From Lentzea cavernae (lineage in GTDB: Bacteria > Actinomycetota > Actinomycetes > Mycobacteriales > Pseudonocardiaceae): a stretch of DNA of 64,000 nt. Below, piece after piece: positions 29,204 to 37,378 of this stretch (positions within the stretch are counted from its first letter, which is position 1; each line of letters opens with the position of its first letter). The notes under the pieces are model-generated. The model did no database searches. It was not told where the DNA came from and worked only from the letters and a program-made list of their open reading frames with translations. The translations under genes were made by a program, and so were the position numbers. The DNA lies in NCBI RefSeq assembly GCF_014653695.1, contig NZ_BNAR01000001.1:992001-1056000 (forward strand), given 5' to 3'.

Positions 29204-30603
29204 GCCTGTCCAGTTGGGTGGTGCGGCCCGTCCTGGTGGCGGTCCTGCTGCTCGCCGGGATCTTCTTCATCAACGGCGAGGCGTCGGCCCACCCGCTGGG
29301 CAACTTCAGCGTCAACCACTACCACGGGCTGCACCTGCACCCGGACCGGATCGACCTGCGGTCCGTGGTCGACGTGGCGGAGATCCCGACGCTGCAGGAG
29401 AACCTCAAGGCCCGCGACGCGAAGCAGTGGTGCGACGAGGTGTCGCGCACCGACCGTTCCACCGTGGACGGGCGGCAGATCGCCTGGACGCTCTCCAGCT
29501 CCACCAAGACGCACCCGGTCGGCCAGGCCGACCTCCTCACGACCCGGCTGGTATGCGAGTTCACCGCCAAGGTGGAGCTCGACCGGCCGGCGAGGCTCGA
29601 GTTCTCCGACGAGTCGAACGCCGACAGGGTCGGCTGGCGTGAGATCACCGCCGCCGGCACCGGCATCAGGGTGGCCGGCTCGCAGGTGCCGACCGAGAGC
29701 ATCAGCGACGAGCTGCGGACGTACCCGGAGGACCTGCTCAGCAGTCCGCTGGACGTCCGCTCGGTCGCGTTCAGCGCCGAACCCGGCAGCGGGTCCGAGC
29801 CGAGGAAGGCCTCCGGCTCCCCGATCCAGTCGTTCAGCGTCACGGCGGCCAAGCTCAACGACATCCTGGGCAGCGACGACCTCACGCCGTGGCTCGGGTT
29901 CCTGGCGTTGTTGCTGTCGTTGGTGCTTGGCGCCTCGCACGCGGCGTTGCCCGGTCACGGCAAGACGCTCATCGCCGCCTATCTGGCCGGACGTCAGGGC
30001 ACGCCGAAGGACGCGTTCATCGTCGGTGCGTCGGTCACGGCCACGCACACCGGTGGTGTGCTGGTCCTCGGCCTGGTCATCAGTGCTTCCAGCGCGCTGG
30101 CCGGTGAAGAGGTGCTGCGCTGGCTCGGGCTGGTCAGCGGTGTGCTGATCGCGGTGATCGGTGTGATGCTGCTGCGCTCGGCCCTGTCCACCACCCGCGA
30201 ACCCGCGCTCGCCGGAGCCTCAGCGGGACACGGCCATGGTCACGGGCACGGCCACGGACATGGGCACGGGCACGGTCATGGGCACGGCCACGGCTACAGC
30301 CGCGCGAGCCTCATCGGCATGGGCGCGGCCAACGGACTGGTCCCCTCGCCGTCCGCGCTCGTCGTCCTGCTCGGTGCGATGGCACTGGGCCGCACGTGGT
30401 TCGGCGTGCTCCTGGTGTTCGGTTACGGAATCGGCATGGCCGGCACGCTCACCGCGGTCGGTCTTCTGCTCGTGAAGGCGCGAGAACGCGTCGAGAAAAT
30501 CCTGGACGGCCGTGCCACCCGCGTGCTGTCTCATTACGCACCTGTCGGCACAGCCGCGATGGTCATCGTCGTCGGCGCGTGGCTCACATTGCAGGCCGTG
30601 TAA
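29200..30603 (+). CDS. NicO/RcnA-like metal exporter with extracytoplasmic N-terminal domain
   Basis: 467 residues from GTG 29200 (overlaps the TPR stop). A signal segment is followed by HPLGNFSVNHYHGLHLHPDRIDL and a ~190-residue external domain. The membrane part (about 228-467) has LGASHAALPGHGKTLIAAYLAGRQG, the conserved NicO motif, and THTGGVLVLG. A loop of 11 alternating Gly-His pairs (coded by 30226-30291) is suited to Ni/Co or other metal binding. As the last gene of the DUF4331 operon it suggests metal export or loading for that system. A strong hairpin follows. Confidence 0.85.
   Translation: MSLSSWVVRPVLVAVLLLAGIFFINGEASAHPLGNFSVNHYHGLHLHPDRIDLRSVVDVAEIPTLQENLKARDAKQWCDEVSRTDRSTVDGRQIAWTLSSSTKTHPVGQADLLTTRLVCEFTAKVELDRPARLEFSDESNADRVGWREITAAGTGIRVAGSQVPTESISDELRTYPEDLLSSPLDVRSVAFSAEPGSGSEPRKASGSPIQSFSVTAAKLNDILGSDDLTPWLGFLALLLSLVLGASHAALPGHGKTLIAAYLAGRQGTPKDAFIVGASVTATHTGGVLVLGLVISASSALAGEEVLRWLGLVSGVLIAVIGVMLLRSALSTTREPALAGASAGHGHGHGHGHGHGHGHGHGHGHGYSRASLIGMGAANGLVPSPSALVVLLGAMALGRTWFGVLLVFGYGIGMAGTLTAVGLLLVKARERVEKILDGRATRVLSHYAPVGTAAMVIVVGAWLTLQAV
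30226..30291 (+). repeat. Gly-His codon repeat
   Basis: Eleven consecutive Gly-His dipeptides in the transporter gene, with mixed synonymous codons (CAC and CAT; all four GGN), so the repeat is old or selected at protein level rather than a fresh slippage product. Confidence 0.9.
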
Positions 30604-30618
30604 TTACACCAATGCAAC

Positions 30619-30656
30619 TCGAAGGGCCCGGATTCCGAGGAATCCGGGCCCTTCGA
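30619..30656. terminator. Bidirectional terminator
   Basis: An 18-bp perfect stem with a tight loop between the convergent exporter and anti-sigma-like genes, followed by a pyrimidine-rich CTCTTTCC on the plus strand. Confidence 0.85.
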
Positions 30657-30667
30657 CTCTTTCCGCC

Positions 30668-31423
30668 TTACAGGTTCGCCACCACGAACGTCTTGCCCTC
30701 GGTGTTCTCGACCACGATCGACCTCACCTTGTCGGGCGAGACGCTGACCATGCCCCTCACCTTGGAACCCTCGACCCGCTGCTTCTCGGTCGTCGTCCAG
30801 GCGAAGGCCTCGGTCTTCGTGCCGTCCGTGCCCACCACGACCAGCTTGCACTTCTGCGCTGCGGGCAACCCGTCGATGTCCGCCGTCACCAGGTAGCGGT
30901 CCTGCGACGACGGCGCTATCTCCGCCACCAGCTTGATCCCGCCCGCCGTCGCCTCGCCCGAGCGAGTCGAAGCGATGCTGGTACCCGCTCCCTGGTTCTG
31001 CATGAACACCGCGGCACCCCCGAACGCGACCGCCGCGGCCACTGCCGCGGCGGCGAGGTAGCCCGGCCAGCGCCGGGCCCTGGCGTGCTGTGGTGCTGGT
31101 AGTTCCTCCACCGGCGGTGGACTGGCTCGCAGGCGTGGAGCGGCCTCCCGCTGCTGCGGGATGGCCGACTCCTGCCTGATCTGCCGCAGCGTGCGCTGCA
31201 GCACCAGGTCCGACGGCATGGGCAGGTCGTCCTCGAGCTCGTGCAGAAATGCCTCACGAGGCACGTCGTCAAGTGCTGTTCGGATCCGATGGAAGTCGGC
31301 GACCTGCGCACGGCAGGACGGACAGCCCCGAAGGTGCTGCTCCACGCCAAGACTCTCGTGCGCGTCCAGAACGCCGAGCGCGTAGCAGCCAAGGGTGACC
31401 GCGTCGTGCGCGCCAGCTGTCAT
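30668..31423 (-). CDS. Anti-sigma factor-like membrane protein (zinc-finger type)
   Basis: 251 residues. The N-terminal ZAS-type motif H30-x3-C34-x2-C37 (HLRGCPSC) is followed by a proline-rich stretch, one membrane helix (about 121-141) and an external domain ending IVVENTEGKTFVVANL, as in RskA-like anti-sigma factors. In this group the protein binds an ECF sigma factor on the cytoplasmic side. No sigma gene is adjacent, so either the partner is elsewhere or the protein is orphaned. It converges on the DUF4331 operon. Confidence 0.82.
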   Translation of the reverse strand: MTAGAHDAVTLGCYALGVLDAHESLGVEQHLRGCPSCRAQVADFHRIRTALDDVPREAFLHELEDDLPMPSDLVLQRTLRQIRQESAIPQQREAAPRLRASPPPVEELPAPQHARARRWPGYLAAAAVAAAVAFGGAAVFMQNQGAGTSIASTRSGEATAGGIKLVAEIAPSSQDRYLVTADIDGLPAAQKCKLVVVGTDGTKTEAFAWTTTEKQRVEGSKVRGMVSVSPDKVRSIVVENTEGKTFVVANL

Positions 31424-31630
31424 ACGACCTCCTCGTCGTCCCGATTCGACCCCCGCGGCGAAACGGTGTCACGAAGGAAAACGGGCAGATAGGAGTGGTC
31501 GGTTCAGCGTTCGAACGAGTTCATTCTGATATCGCATAACAATGGCATTACGTGACCGCGCAACTACGGTTCACGCCCTGCCTGAGCTGTGCTTTTCACT
31601 CGATCGGACGACTCAAGTCGTCTCACACGA

Positions 31631-32380
31631 CTACAGGCACGTAGATCGACGAACTGACGGTCGCTCCTCGGCTTCGACGAACGCGACAAGGCCGTCGAGA
31701 ACGCGCGCGAGACCGAACTCGAACTCGTCGAGCGGGCGGTCGAAGCCGCCCGAGTTCCAGATGCTGGTCATCATCGGCAGGCGGTCCGGCGTGAAGTGCT
31801 CCCACAGCGACGCGGCACTGGTCCACCAGTCCTCGTCGGACACCCCGGTCTCCCGCTCGGCCCGCACGCGGTCGGCCATCGTGCGGCCGACGCCGTCGAC
31901 GAAGTGGCCGACCGCCGTCACGACCGCGACGATCTCCTCGGTCCGCAGCCCGAGATCGGCCACCACGGCGTACGCGGCGTCCTGACGGGTCATGGCCTGT
32001 GGGCCCGGCACCCGCCGCGAAGTCGTGAGCTGCAGCACCCACGGGTGCGCGCAGTACATCGTCCACACCTGCCGCGCGAAGAACTCCAGCCCGTCGCGCC
32101 ACGGCCCCGCGGGCGTGTGCTCGGTCTCGCCCCACACCGCGTCGACCATGAGGTCCAGCAGTTCGGACTTGCCCGGCACGTGCCGGTAGAGCGACATCGT
32201 GGTGAAGCCCAGCGTCTCGGCGACGCGCCGCATGGTGAGCGCGTCGACCCCCTCCGCGTCGGCCACCTTGATGGCCGCCTCCACCACCCGCGACTGGCTC
32301 AGCGCCGCCTTCGGTCCCCTGGTCGGCTCCGCCGGCGGCTCCCACAGCAGCCGCACGCTCCGGTCACGATCGCTCTTCAC
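31631..32380 (-). CDS. TetR-family regulator of the DrrAB-like exporter
   Basis: 249 residues. HTH: LTMRRVAETLGFTTMSLYRHVPGKSELLDLMVDAVW, followed by the larger C-terminal domain of the tetracycline-repressor type. GTG 32380 is chosen because AAGGGGG lies closely upstream; an ATG at 32398 is the alternative. It is divergent from the ABC exporter across repeated GTGTAC half-sites, so it probably represses the exporter until a drug-like ligand binds. Confidence 0.85.
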   Translation of the reverse strand: MKSDRDRSVRLLWEPPAEPTRGPKAALSQSRVVEAAIKVADAEGVDALTMRRVAETLGFTTMSLYRHVPGKSELLDLMVDAVWGETEHTPAGPWRDGLEFFARQVWTMYCAHPWVLQLTTSRRVPGPQAMTRQDAAYAVVADLGLRTEEIVAVVTAVGHFVDGVGRTMADRVRAERETGVSDEDWWTSAASLWEHFTPDRLPMMTSIWNSGGFDRPLDEFEFGLARVLDGLVAFVEAEERPSVRRSTCL

Positions 32381-32422
32381 CCAGCCCCCTTCACACATGA
32401 CTTGCATGTGAATCCTAGAACC

Positions 32423-32449
32423 GTGTACAACGTACACCCTGTGTACAAC
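32423..32449. promoter_or_regulatory. TetR operator of the ABC exporter
   Basis: GTGTAC-AAC-GTACAC (32423-32437) is an inverted repeat, and GTGTACAAC recurs at 32441, 18 bases on. All of it is within the 97-base divergent spacer. Confidence 0.6.
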
Positions 32450-32477
32450 ATAAGCAGTTAGACCACGGGGGTGGATC

Positions 32478-33422
32478 GTGGGACACGCGGTGCTCGCGGA
32501 AGGCCTGCACAAGAGGTTCGACGGGAAGGCGGCGCTCGACGGGTTCGACCTGGCGGTACCGGCGGGAACGGTGTGCGGGCTGCTCGGCCCGAACGGCGCC
32601 GGCAAGACCACGGCGGTGCGCATCCTGGCCACGTTGCTGCGCCTGGACGGCGGCCGCGCGGAGGTCGCGGGCCACGACGTGGTGCGCGAGGCTCCGGCGG
32701 TGCGCAGGCAGGTGGCGTTGAACGGCCAGCAGTCCACGGTCGACGACGTGCTGACCGGCAGGGAGAACCTGGTCATGTGGGGGCGGCTCTACCACCTGTC
32801 CAAGCGCCAGGCCTCGCTGCGGGCGGAAGAGCTGCTGGAGCAGTTCGGGCTCGCGGACGCGGCGGACAAGCGGGCCAAGCACTACTCGGGCGGCATGCGG
32901 CGGCGCCTGGACCTGGCGTCGAGCTTCATCACGGCGCCGTCGGTGCTGTTCCTCGACGAACCGACGACCGGCCTCGACCCGCGCAACCGCGGCGAGGTGT
33001 GGCGGGAGGTGAAGAGGGTCGTCGCGGAGGGGACGACGGTCCTGCTCACCACGCAGTACCTCGACGAGGCGGACCAGCTCGCCGACCAGATCGTCGTGAT
33101 GGACACGGGCAGGGTGGCGGCCCAGGGCACGCCGGACCACCTCAAGTCCAAGCTCGGCGGTGACCGGATCGAGGTGGTGGTCCGCAACTCCGACGAGCTG
33201 CCGGTCGTGGCCGGCGTGCTCGGCGAGGACGCCGAGGTCGACCACGACGCGTTCAGGGTGAGCGCGGCGGTGGTGGACCGGGTGGCGGCACTGACGCGGG
33301 TGACGTCGGCGCTCGCCGCGAAGGGGGTCGAGGCCGAGGACATCGCGCTGCGGCGGCCCACGCTCGACGACGTCTTCCTCGCCATCACCGGGCACAAGGC
33401 CGTTGCGGAGGTGCAGTCGTGA
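32478..33422 (+). CDS. DrrA-type ABC exporter ATPase
   Basis: 314 residues. Walker A is GLLGPNGAGKTTAVR, the signature is HYSGGMRRRLDLA, Walker B is VLFLDEPTTGLDPRNR, and the switch His is replaced by Q in LLTTQYLDEAD, as in daunorubicin-type exporters. The C-terminal ~80 residues (LRRPTLDDVFLAITGHKA) are the DrrA regulatory tail. It is coupled by GTGA overlap to the permease. Likely function is efflux of a hydrophobic compound; no antibiotic cluster is adjacent, so self-resistance is not implied. Confidence 0.9.
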   Translation: MGHAVLAEGLHKRFDGKAALDGFDLAVPAGTVCGLLGPNGAGKTTAVRILATLLRLDGGRAEVAGHDVVREAPAVRRQVALNGQQSTVDDVLTGRENLVMWGRLYHLSKRQASLRAEELLEQFGLADAADKRAKHYSGGMRRRLDLASSFITAPSVLFLDEPTTGLDPRNRGEVWREVKRVVAEGTTVLLTTQYLDEADQLADQIVVMDTGRVAAQGTPDHLKSKLGGDRIEVVVRNSDELPVVAGVLGEDAEVDHDAFRVSAAVVDRVAALTRVTSALAAKGVEAEDIALRRPTLDDVFLAITGHKAVAEVQS

Positions 33423-34207
33423 ACGCGGTCAGGTACGCGGCGGTCGACTCGTGGATCGTCGCCAAGCGCGATCTGATCCACTGGGTGCGCGAGCCGGTCA
33501 GGGTGTTCGCGAACCTCGCCTACCCGATCGTCTCGGTGCTGATCTTCGGGCTGGTCTTCGGCAGCGCGATGAACGTCTTCGGCGGCGGTGACTACATCGA
33601 GTTCCTGCTGCCGGGCATGTTCGGCCAGACCATCGCGTTCGGCGTCGCCGCGACGATGATGATGGTGTCCATGGACGCCGACCGCGGCGTCACGGACCGG
33701 TTCCGCGCCTCGCCGATGTCGCAGACCGGTGTGGTTGCCGGGCGCAGCTTCGCCGACCTGGTGAACTCGTCGCTCGAGCTGCTCGTGCTGGCGCTGTGCG
33801 GTCTCGCGATGGGCTGGTCGTTCCACCACGGGCTGCTGAAGGCGCTCGTCGCGTTCGCGCTGCTGCTGTGGCTGCGGTTCGCGCTCGTGTGGATCGGCAT
33901 CTACCTCGGCCTGCTGGTGAAGCCCGAGGCGGCGTCGGCGTCGTGGATGTTCCTGTTCCCGCTGACGATGTTCGCGAACACGTTCGTCTCGCCGGAGCTG
34001 ATGCCGGGCTGGCTGCGGGTGGTCGCGGAGTGGAACCCGCTGTCGTCGACCGTGGCGGCGGCGCGGGAGTTGTTCGGCAACCCCGGTGTCGGCGGCGACT
34101 CGTGGGCCGCGCAGAACTCGCTGCTACTGGCCGTGCTGTGGCCGGCCGTGTTCGTGGCGATCTTCTGGCCGCTGTCGGTGGTGAAGTACCGCAACCTCAG
34201 CCGCTAG
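33419..34207 (+). CDS. DrrB-type ABC-2 exporter permease
   Basis: 262 residues with about six membrane helices. ABC-2 features are RDLIHWVREPVRVFANLAYPIVSVLIFGLVFG near the N terminus and NTFVSPELMPGWLRVVAEWNPLS near the C terminus, both common in DrrB-like permeases. It overlaps the ATPase start by GTGA. The final 84 bases overlap the 3' end of the convergent kinase-like gene. Confidence 0.88.
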   Translation: MNAVRYAAVDSWIVAKRDLIHWVREPVRVFANLAYPIVSVLIFGLVFGSAMNVFGGGDYIEFLLPGMFGQTIAFGVAATMMMVSMDADRGVTDRFRASPMSQTGVVAGRSFADLVNSSLELLVLALCGLAMGWSFHHGLLKALVAFALLLWLRFALVWIGIYLGLLVKPEAASASWMFLFPLTMFANTFVSPELMPGWLRVVAEWNPLSSTVAAARELFGNPGVGGDSWAAQNSLLLAVLWPAVFVAIFWPLSVVKYRNLSR

Positions 34208-34864
34208 GAAGTCCGTCCGGAACTGGTCGGTGAGCCACCGCGCGAGCAGCCGCCGCCAGTTCCGGACCCTGGCGAGGTGCTCGGGCCTCAACGTCCGGTC
34301 GTCCTCCCACTCCTGCCAGTCCTCGCTCGCCAGCCAGCCGATGCAGCCCGCGATCCGGTGCACCCTGAGGAGCTCCGGGGCCGGCCGCGATCCGTACCCC
34401 GCCCAGAACGCCTGGGGCAGCACGGTTCCGTGCAGGTAGAGGTGCTCCTCGAACGCCGCGAGCTCGTCGAGCGGGTTGCCCTGGCCGGGGTTGTCCCAGT
34501 CGATCAGCGTGGCCTTTCCTTCCCCCACAATGATGTTGTGGAGGTTCACGTCGTTGTGCAGCAGACCGACGCGGTGGATCTTCTGGAACGCCAGGCCGAT
34601 GCCGCGCCAGACCTCTTCGGACACCGGCAACGCGTCCGCGAGCGTCCGGCCCTCCACGTACTCGACCAGCACGTCGCCGCGGCCGTTGTGCGCGAGGACC
34701 TCCGGTGCGCCGGGCACGACGAACTTGGGCAGATCGCGCGCCACCTTCGGTTGCCGCAGCACGGCTTTGCGCCCGTCGGCCAGCGTCACGAGGTGCAGGA
34801 CGTTGGTGAGCCCCTCCCCGTGCAGGGGCTCGACGCGGACGGCCGTCCGCAACAACGGGAACAT
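34124..34864 (-). CDS. Small kinase-fold phosphotransferase
   Basis: 246 residues of the protein-kinase-like/APH fold. The catalytic loop is LLHNDVNLHNII (Asp as base, Asn metal ligand), and the DFG-position metal ligand is in LIDWDNPGQGNP. The N-terminal lobe with LRQPKVA carries the likely ATP lysine. ATG 34864 has GGAGGTGG upstream. The substrate is unknown; choline/aminoglycoside-like small molecules are possible. It overlaps the exporter permease tail to tail by 84 bases, an unusually long convergent overlap. Confidence 0.72.
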   Translation of the reverse strand: MFPLLRTAVRVEPLHGEGLTNVLHLVTLADGRKAVLRQPKVARDLPKFVVPGAPEVLAHNGRGDVLVEYVEGRTLADALPVSEEVWRGIGLAFQKIHRVGLLHNDVNLHNIIVGEGKATLIDWDNPGQGNPLDELAAFEEHLYLHGTVLPQAFWAGYGSRPAPELLRVHRIAGCIGWLASEDWQEWEDDRTLRPEHLARVRNWRRLLARWLTDQFRTDFLAAEVAVLHHRQRPEDRHEHGRPQHGQ

Positions 34865-34942
34865 GGGCCCACCTCCGGATGGCCCATGGTCTAACACGCG
34901 GCAGGTCAGGCCGCGGTGAACGCCGGCGGGCGTCCGCTCCCG

Positions 34943-35797
34943 TCAGACCGCGGCCTTCTTGCGCGACAACAACCGCGCCGCGACCGCCGCCGGCAGGTAC
35001 ATCAGCACCCCGTACACGGCAGGCGGAATCGCCATCGTCTCGTCGTTGAGCACCGTTAGCGCCAGCGTGATCGCGATGGTGGCGTTGTGGATGCCGATCT
35101 CCATCGCGCTCGCGATCGCCTGCTTGCGCTCGATGTTGAACGCCTTGGGCACGTAGTAGCCGATCAGCAGGCTGAAAATGCTCAGCAGCAACGCCACCGG
35201 GCCGAGCGTCCCGATGTTGTCGATCAGCTGCTGGTAGGCCTGCGCGATCGCCGCGATGATGACGAGCACCAGCACCACGACGGACGCGATGCGCACCGGG
35301 TCGTTCATGCGCAGCGACCAGGCCTCGAACCTGCGCCGCACCAGCATGCCGATCGCCACGGGCACCAGCACGATCGCGAAGACCTGCACGAACTTCGCCG
35401 GCTGCAACCCGACCTCGGCGCTGTCCGCCATGAAGTGCGCCATGCTCAGGCCGACCACCAGCGGCAGCGTGAACACCGCGAGCACCGAGTTGATCGCGGT
35501 GAGCGTGATGTTGAGCGCGACGTCGCCGCCCGCGAGGTGGCTGAAGAGGTTCGCCGACGTGCCGCCCGGCGACGCGACGAGCAGCATCATGCCGACCGCC
35601 AGCACGCCCTTGAGCCCGAACGCGAGCACCAGCCCGAGGCAGACCGCCGGGAGGACGACCACCTGGCAGACGAGCGCGATGATCGCGGCCTTGGGGTACT
35701 TGGCGACCCTGGCGAAGTCGTCGGTGGTGAGCGTGAGGCCGAGTCCGAACATGACCAGGCCCAGCGCCAGCGGCAGGAAGATCTGTACGACTAGCAC
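34943..35797 (-). CDS. Bile acid:sodium symporter family transporter
   Basis: 284 residues, 9-10 membrane segments. Characteristic BASS motifs are LVASPGGTSANLFSHLAGGDVALNITLTAINS (first cross-over) and ASAMEIGIHNATIAITLAL (second cross-over). Members move organic anions such as bile acids, pantoate or keto acids with sodium. There is no linked pathway gene; upstream lies a decayed oxidoreductase gene. Confidence 0.87.
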   Translation of the reverse strand: MLVVQIFLPLALGLVMFGLGLTLTTDDFARVAKYPKAAIIALVCQVVVLPAVCLGLVLAFGLKGVLAVGMMLLVASPGGTSANLFSHLAGGDVALNITLTAINSVLAVFTLPLVVGLSMAHFMADSAEVGLQPAKFVQVFAIVLVPVAIGMLVRRRFEAWSLRMNDPVRIASVVVLVLVIIAAIAQAYQQLIDNIGTLGPVALLLSIFSLLIGYYVPKAFNIERKQAIASAMEIGIHNATIAITLALTVLNDETMAIPPAVYGVLMYLPAAVAARLLSRKKAAV

Positions 35798-35908
35798 GGC
35801 GGCCTCCGCGGATGTCCAGCTTGTGCAGTTTGATCTGTTCGGAAGATCCTGGCGTTACGCCCGCGCCGATGGAATCGGCCAGGTGGCGGCACCCGGCCCG
35901 CTTTCGCG

Positions 35909-36160
35909 GTGGTCGTGGTGGACACCGGCACCGTGCAGGTCGGCGTGTTCACGGCGGGTGACCTCGACCCGGCCGGGATCGTCGCGCCGGCGGTCGCGGC
36001 GGGGCTGGACGTCTTCGCGGTCGGCGAGCACCACGACCCGCCCTGCAACTCGCCACTCCGCTGGCCCACATCGCGGTTCGGACGCGCCTGCGGCTCTCCA
36101 CCGCCACGCGGCGAGTTCGGGAACGTGCAGTTCCATGGTGTGCACTACGAAGAGCGTTGA
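35909..36160 (+). pseudogene. Remnant of a luciferase-like (LLM) flavin oxidoreductase
   Basis: The first ~50 codons read like the start of an LLM-class enzyme: VQVGVFTAGDLDPAGIVAPA, then AAGLDVFAVGEHHDPP. The frame then shifts. Shifted codons around 36055-36105 give LAHIAVRTRLRLSTAT, the next conserved block of the same family, and after a further large deletion FHGVHYEER follows. The whole is ~84 codons against ~300 normally. Seen directly: shifted blocks in family order. Inferred: loss of function. Confidence 0.65.
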
Positions 36161-36178
36161 CGAACGGCGCCCACTTGC

Positions 36179-37195
36179 TCACTGACGTCGCACCACCACC
36201 GCGATGACCAGGATCAGCACGCCGATGGCGACCGCCGCCCCGAGCACCCACAGCCCGTAGATCGCGAACGCCACGAACTCCGACCCGATCGCGGCCACCG
36301 ACGTCACCGTCGCACGGGCGTCGGACTCGATCCGGTGCTGCAGTTCGGTTTCCACGTGCACCAGCACGAACCGGTACAGGCCGTAGAACAGTCCCAGCAG
36401 GACGATCGCGAGCGGCACGGCCAGCAGCGCCGCCACGATCAGCAGCACACCCGAGGCGAACAGCACCCAGCCGCGGAACGGCAACCGTCCGGCCAGGTGC
36501 GCGCCGGCCGCCCCCATCAGCGGCACGCCGATGGTCGCCATCGGCACCCACACCGTCGGCACGTGCCAGTCCTGGGCCAGCAGCGTGAAGTACTCCTCGA
36601 ACGCGTCGATCGCGTACACCAGGGCCACTGCCGCCACGGCGCGTTTGATCGGCACGGACGCGCGCAGACCGGTCATCAGGGTCGCGAGGTAGCCGGGTTC
36701 GTCGTCGTCCTCGCCGCCGCGCTCGGGTTCGGGGAACCGCAACGCGATCACCGACGACGCCAGGCACATCGCGACGGAGATCCACCCGGCCAGCTGGTAG
36801 CCGCCGAGGGAGAACAGCGCGGTGGCCACGACCGCGACCGGCACCTGGGCGATCAGCTCGATGGTGTCCACACGGGCGTTGAGCCGCCCGTACTGCTCCT
36901 CGTCGCCGTTGGCCGCGAGTCCGTCGTACAGCAGGGCTTCGAACGCGCCCGACTGCAGCGTGCCGCCCAGTCCCCACAGCACGAAGCCGGCGGCGAAGCC
37001 CCAGAACGACGGGAACACCACCCAGGCCGCGTACCCGAAGGCTTGCAGCACTCCGGAGGCCACGAGCGAACTGCGCCGCGAGAACCGGTCGGCGATGGCG
37101 CCCGAAGGCACCTCGAAGACCACCGCGGTGAGCGACCAGACGGCGAGCAGCACCGAGATCTGGGCGTCCGACAGCCCGCTGTCGGCGAAGAGCAA
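36179..37195 (-). CDS. MFS transporter, N-terminal start unclear
   Basis: 338 residues from TTG 37195, with VFEVPSGAIADRFSRRSSL as motif A. The first helix of the family (HLIPIYALYALLFADSGLS) begins before this TTG, and the frame is open to 37273, but no ATG, GTG or TTG lies there. Either translation begins at a rarer codon such as CTG or ATC, or the original start has been lost. About 11-12 helices are otherwise intact. Substrate unknown. Confidence 0.75.
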   Translation of the reverse strand: MLFADSGLSDAQISVLLAVWSLTAVVFEVPSGAIADRFSRRSSLVASGVLQAFGYAAWVVFPSFWGFAAGFVLWGLGGTLQSGAFEALLYDGLAANGDEEQYGRLNARVDTIELIAQVPVAVVATALFSLGGYQLAGWISVAMCLASSVIALRFPEPERGGEDDDEPGYLATLMTGLRASVPIKRAVAAVALVYAIDAFEEYFTLLAQDWHVPTVWVPMATIGVPLMGAAGAHLAGRLPFRGWVLFASGVLLIVAALLAVPLAIVLLGLFYGLYRFVLVHVETELQHRIESDARATVTSVAAIGSEFVAFAIYGLWVLGAAVAIGVLILVIAVVVRRQ

Positions 37196-37303
37196 CGCGT
37201 ACAGCGCGTAGATCGGGATGAGGTGCGAACACCACGCCCACGCCGTCGCGGTCCGGGAAAGATCAGTTGAAGATCAATGTCGTCGTCGCATGGCACAAGA
37301 CTA

Positions 37304-37340
37304 AGCCGCCAGCGCCACCGAATAAATGGCGCTGACGGCT
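37304..37340 (-). terminator. Hairpin downstream of the chitinase gene
   Basis: A 14-bp stem with one mismatch and a 9-base A-rich loop, 39 bases beyond the chitinase stop. Confidence 0.65.
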
Positions 37341-37378
37341 CGTGGTCGTTCAGGAACCGGCTGTGATCAGACCGGTGA

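Noticed and set aside
30226..30291. Short tandem repeat considered as a CRISPR-like or slippage array
   Set aside because: It is in-frame coding for Gly-His pairs with mixed codons inside the exporter gene; no spacers or regular repeat units.
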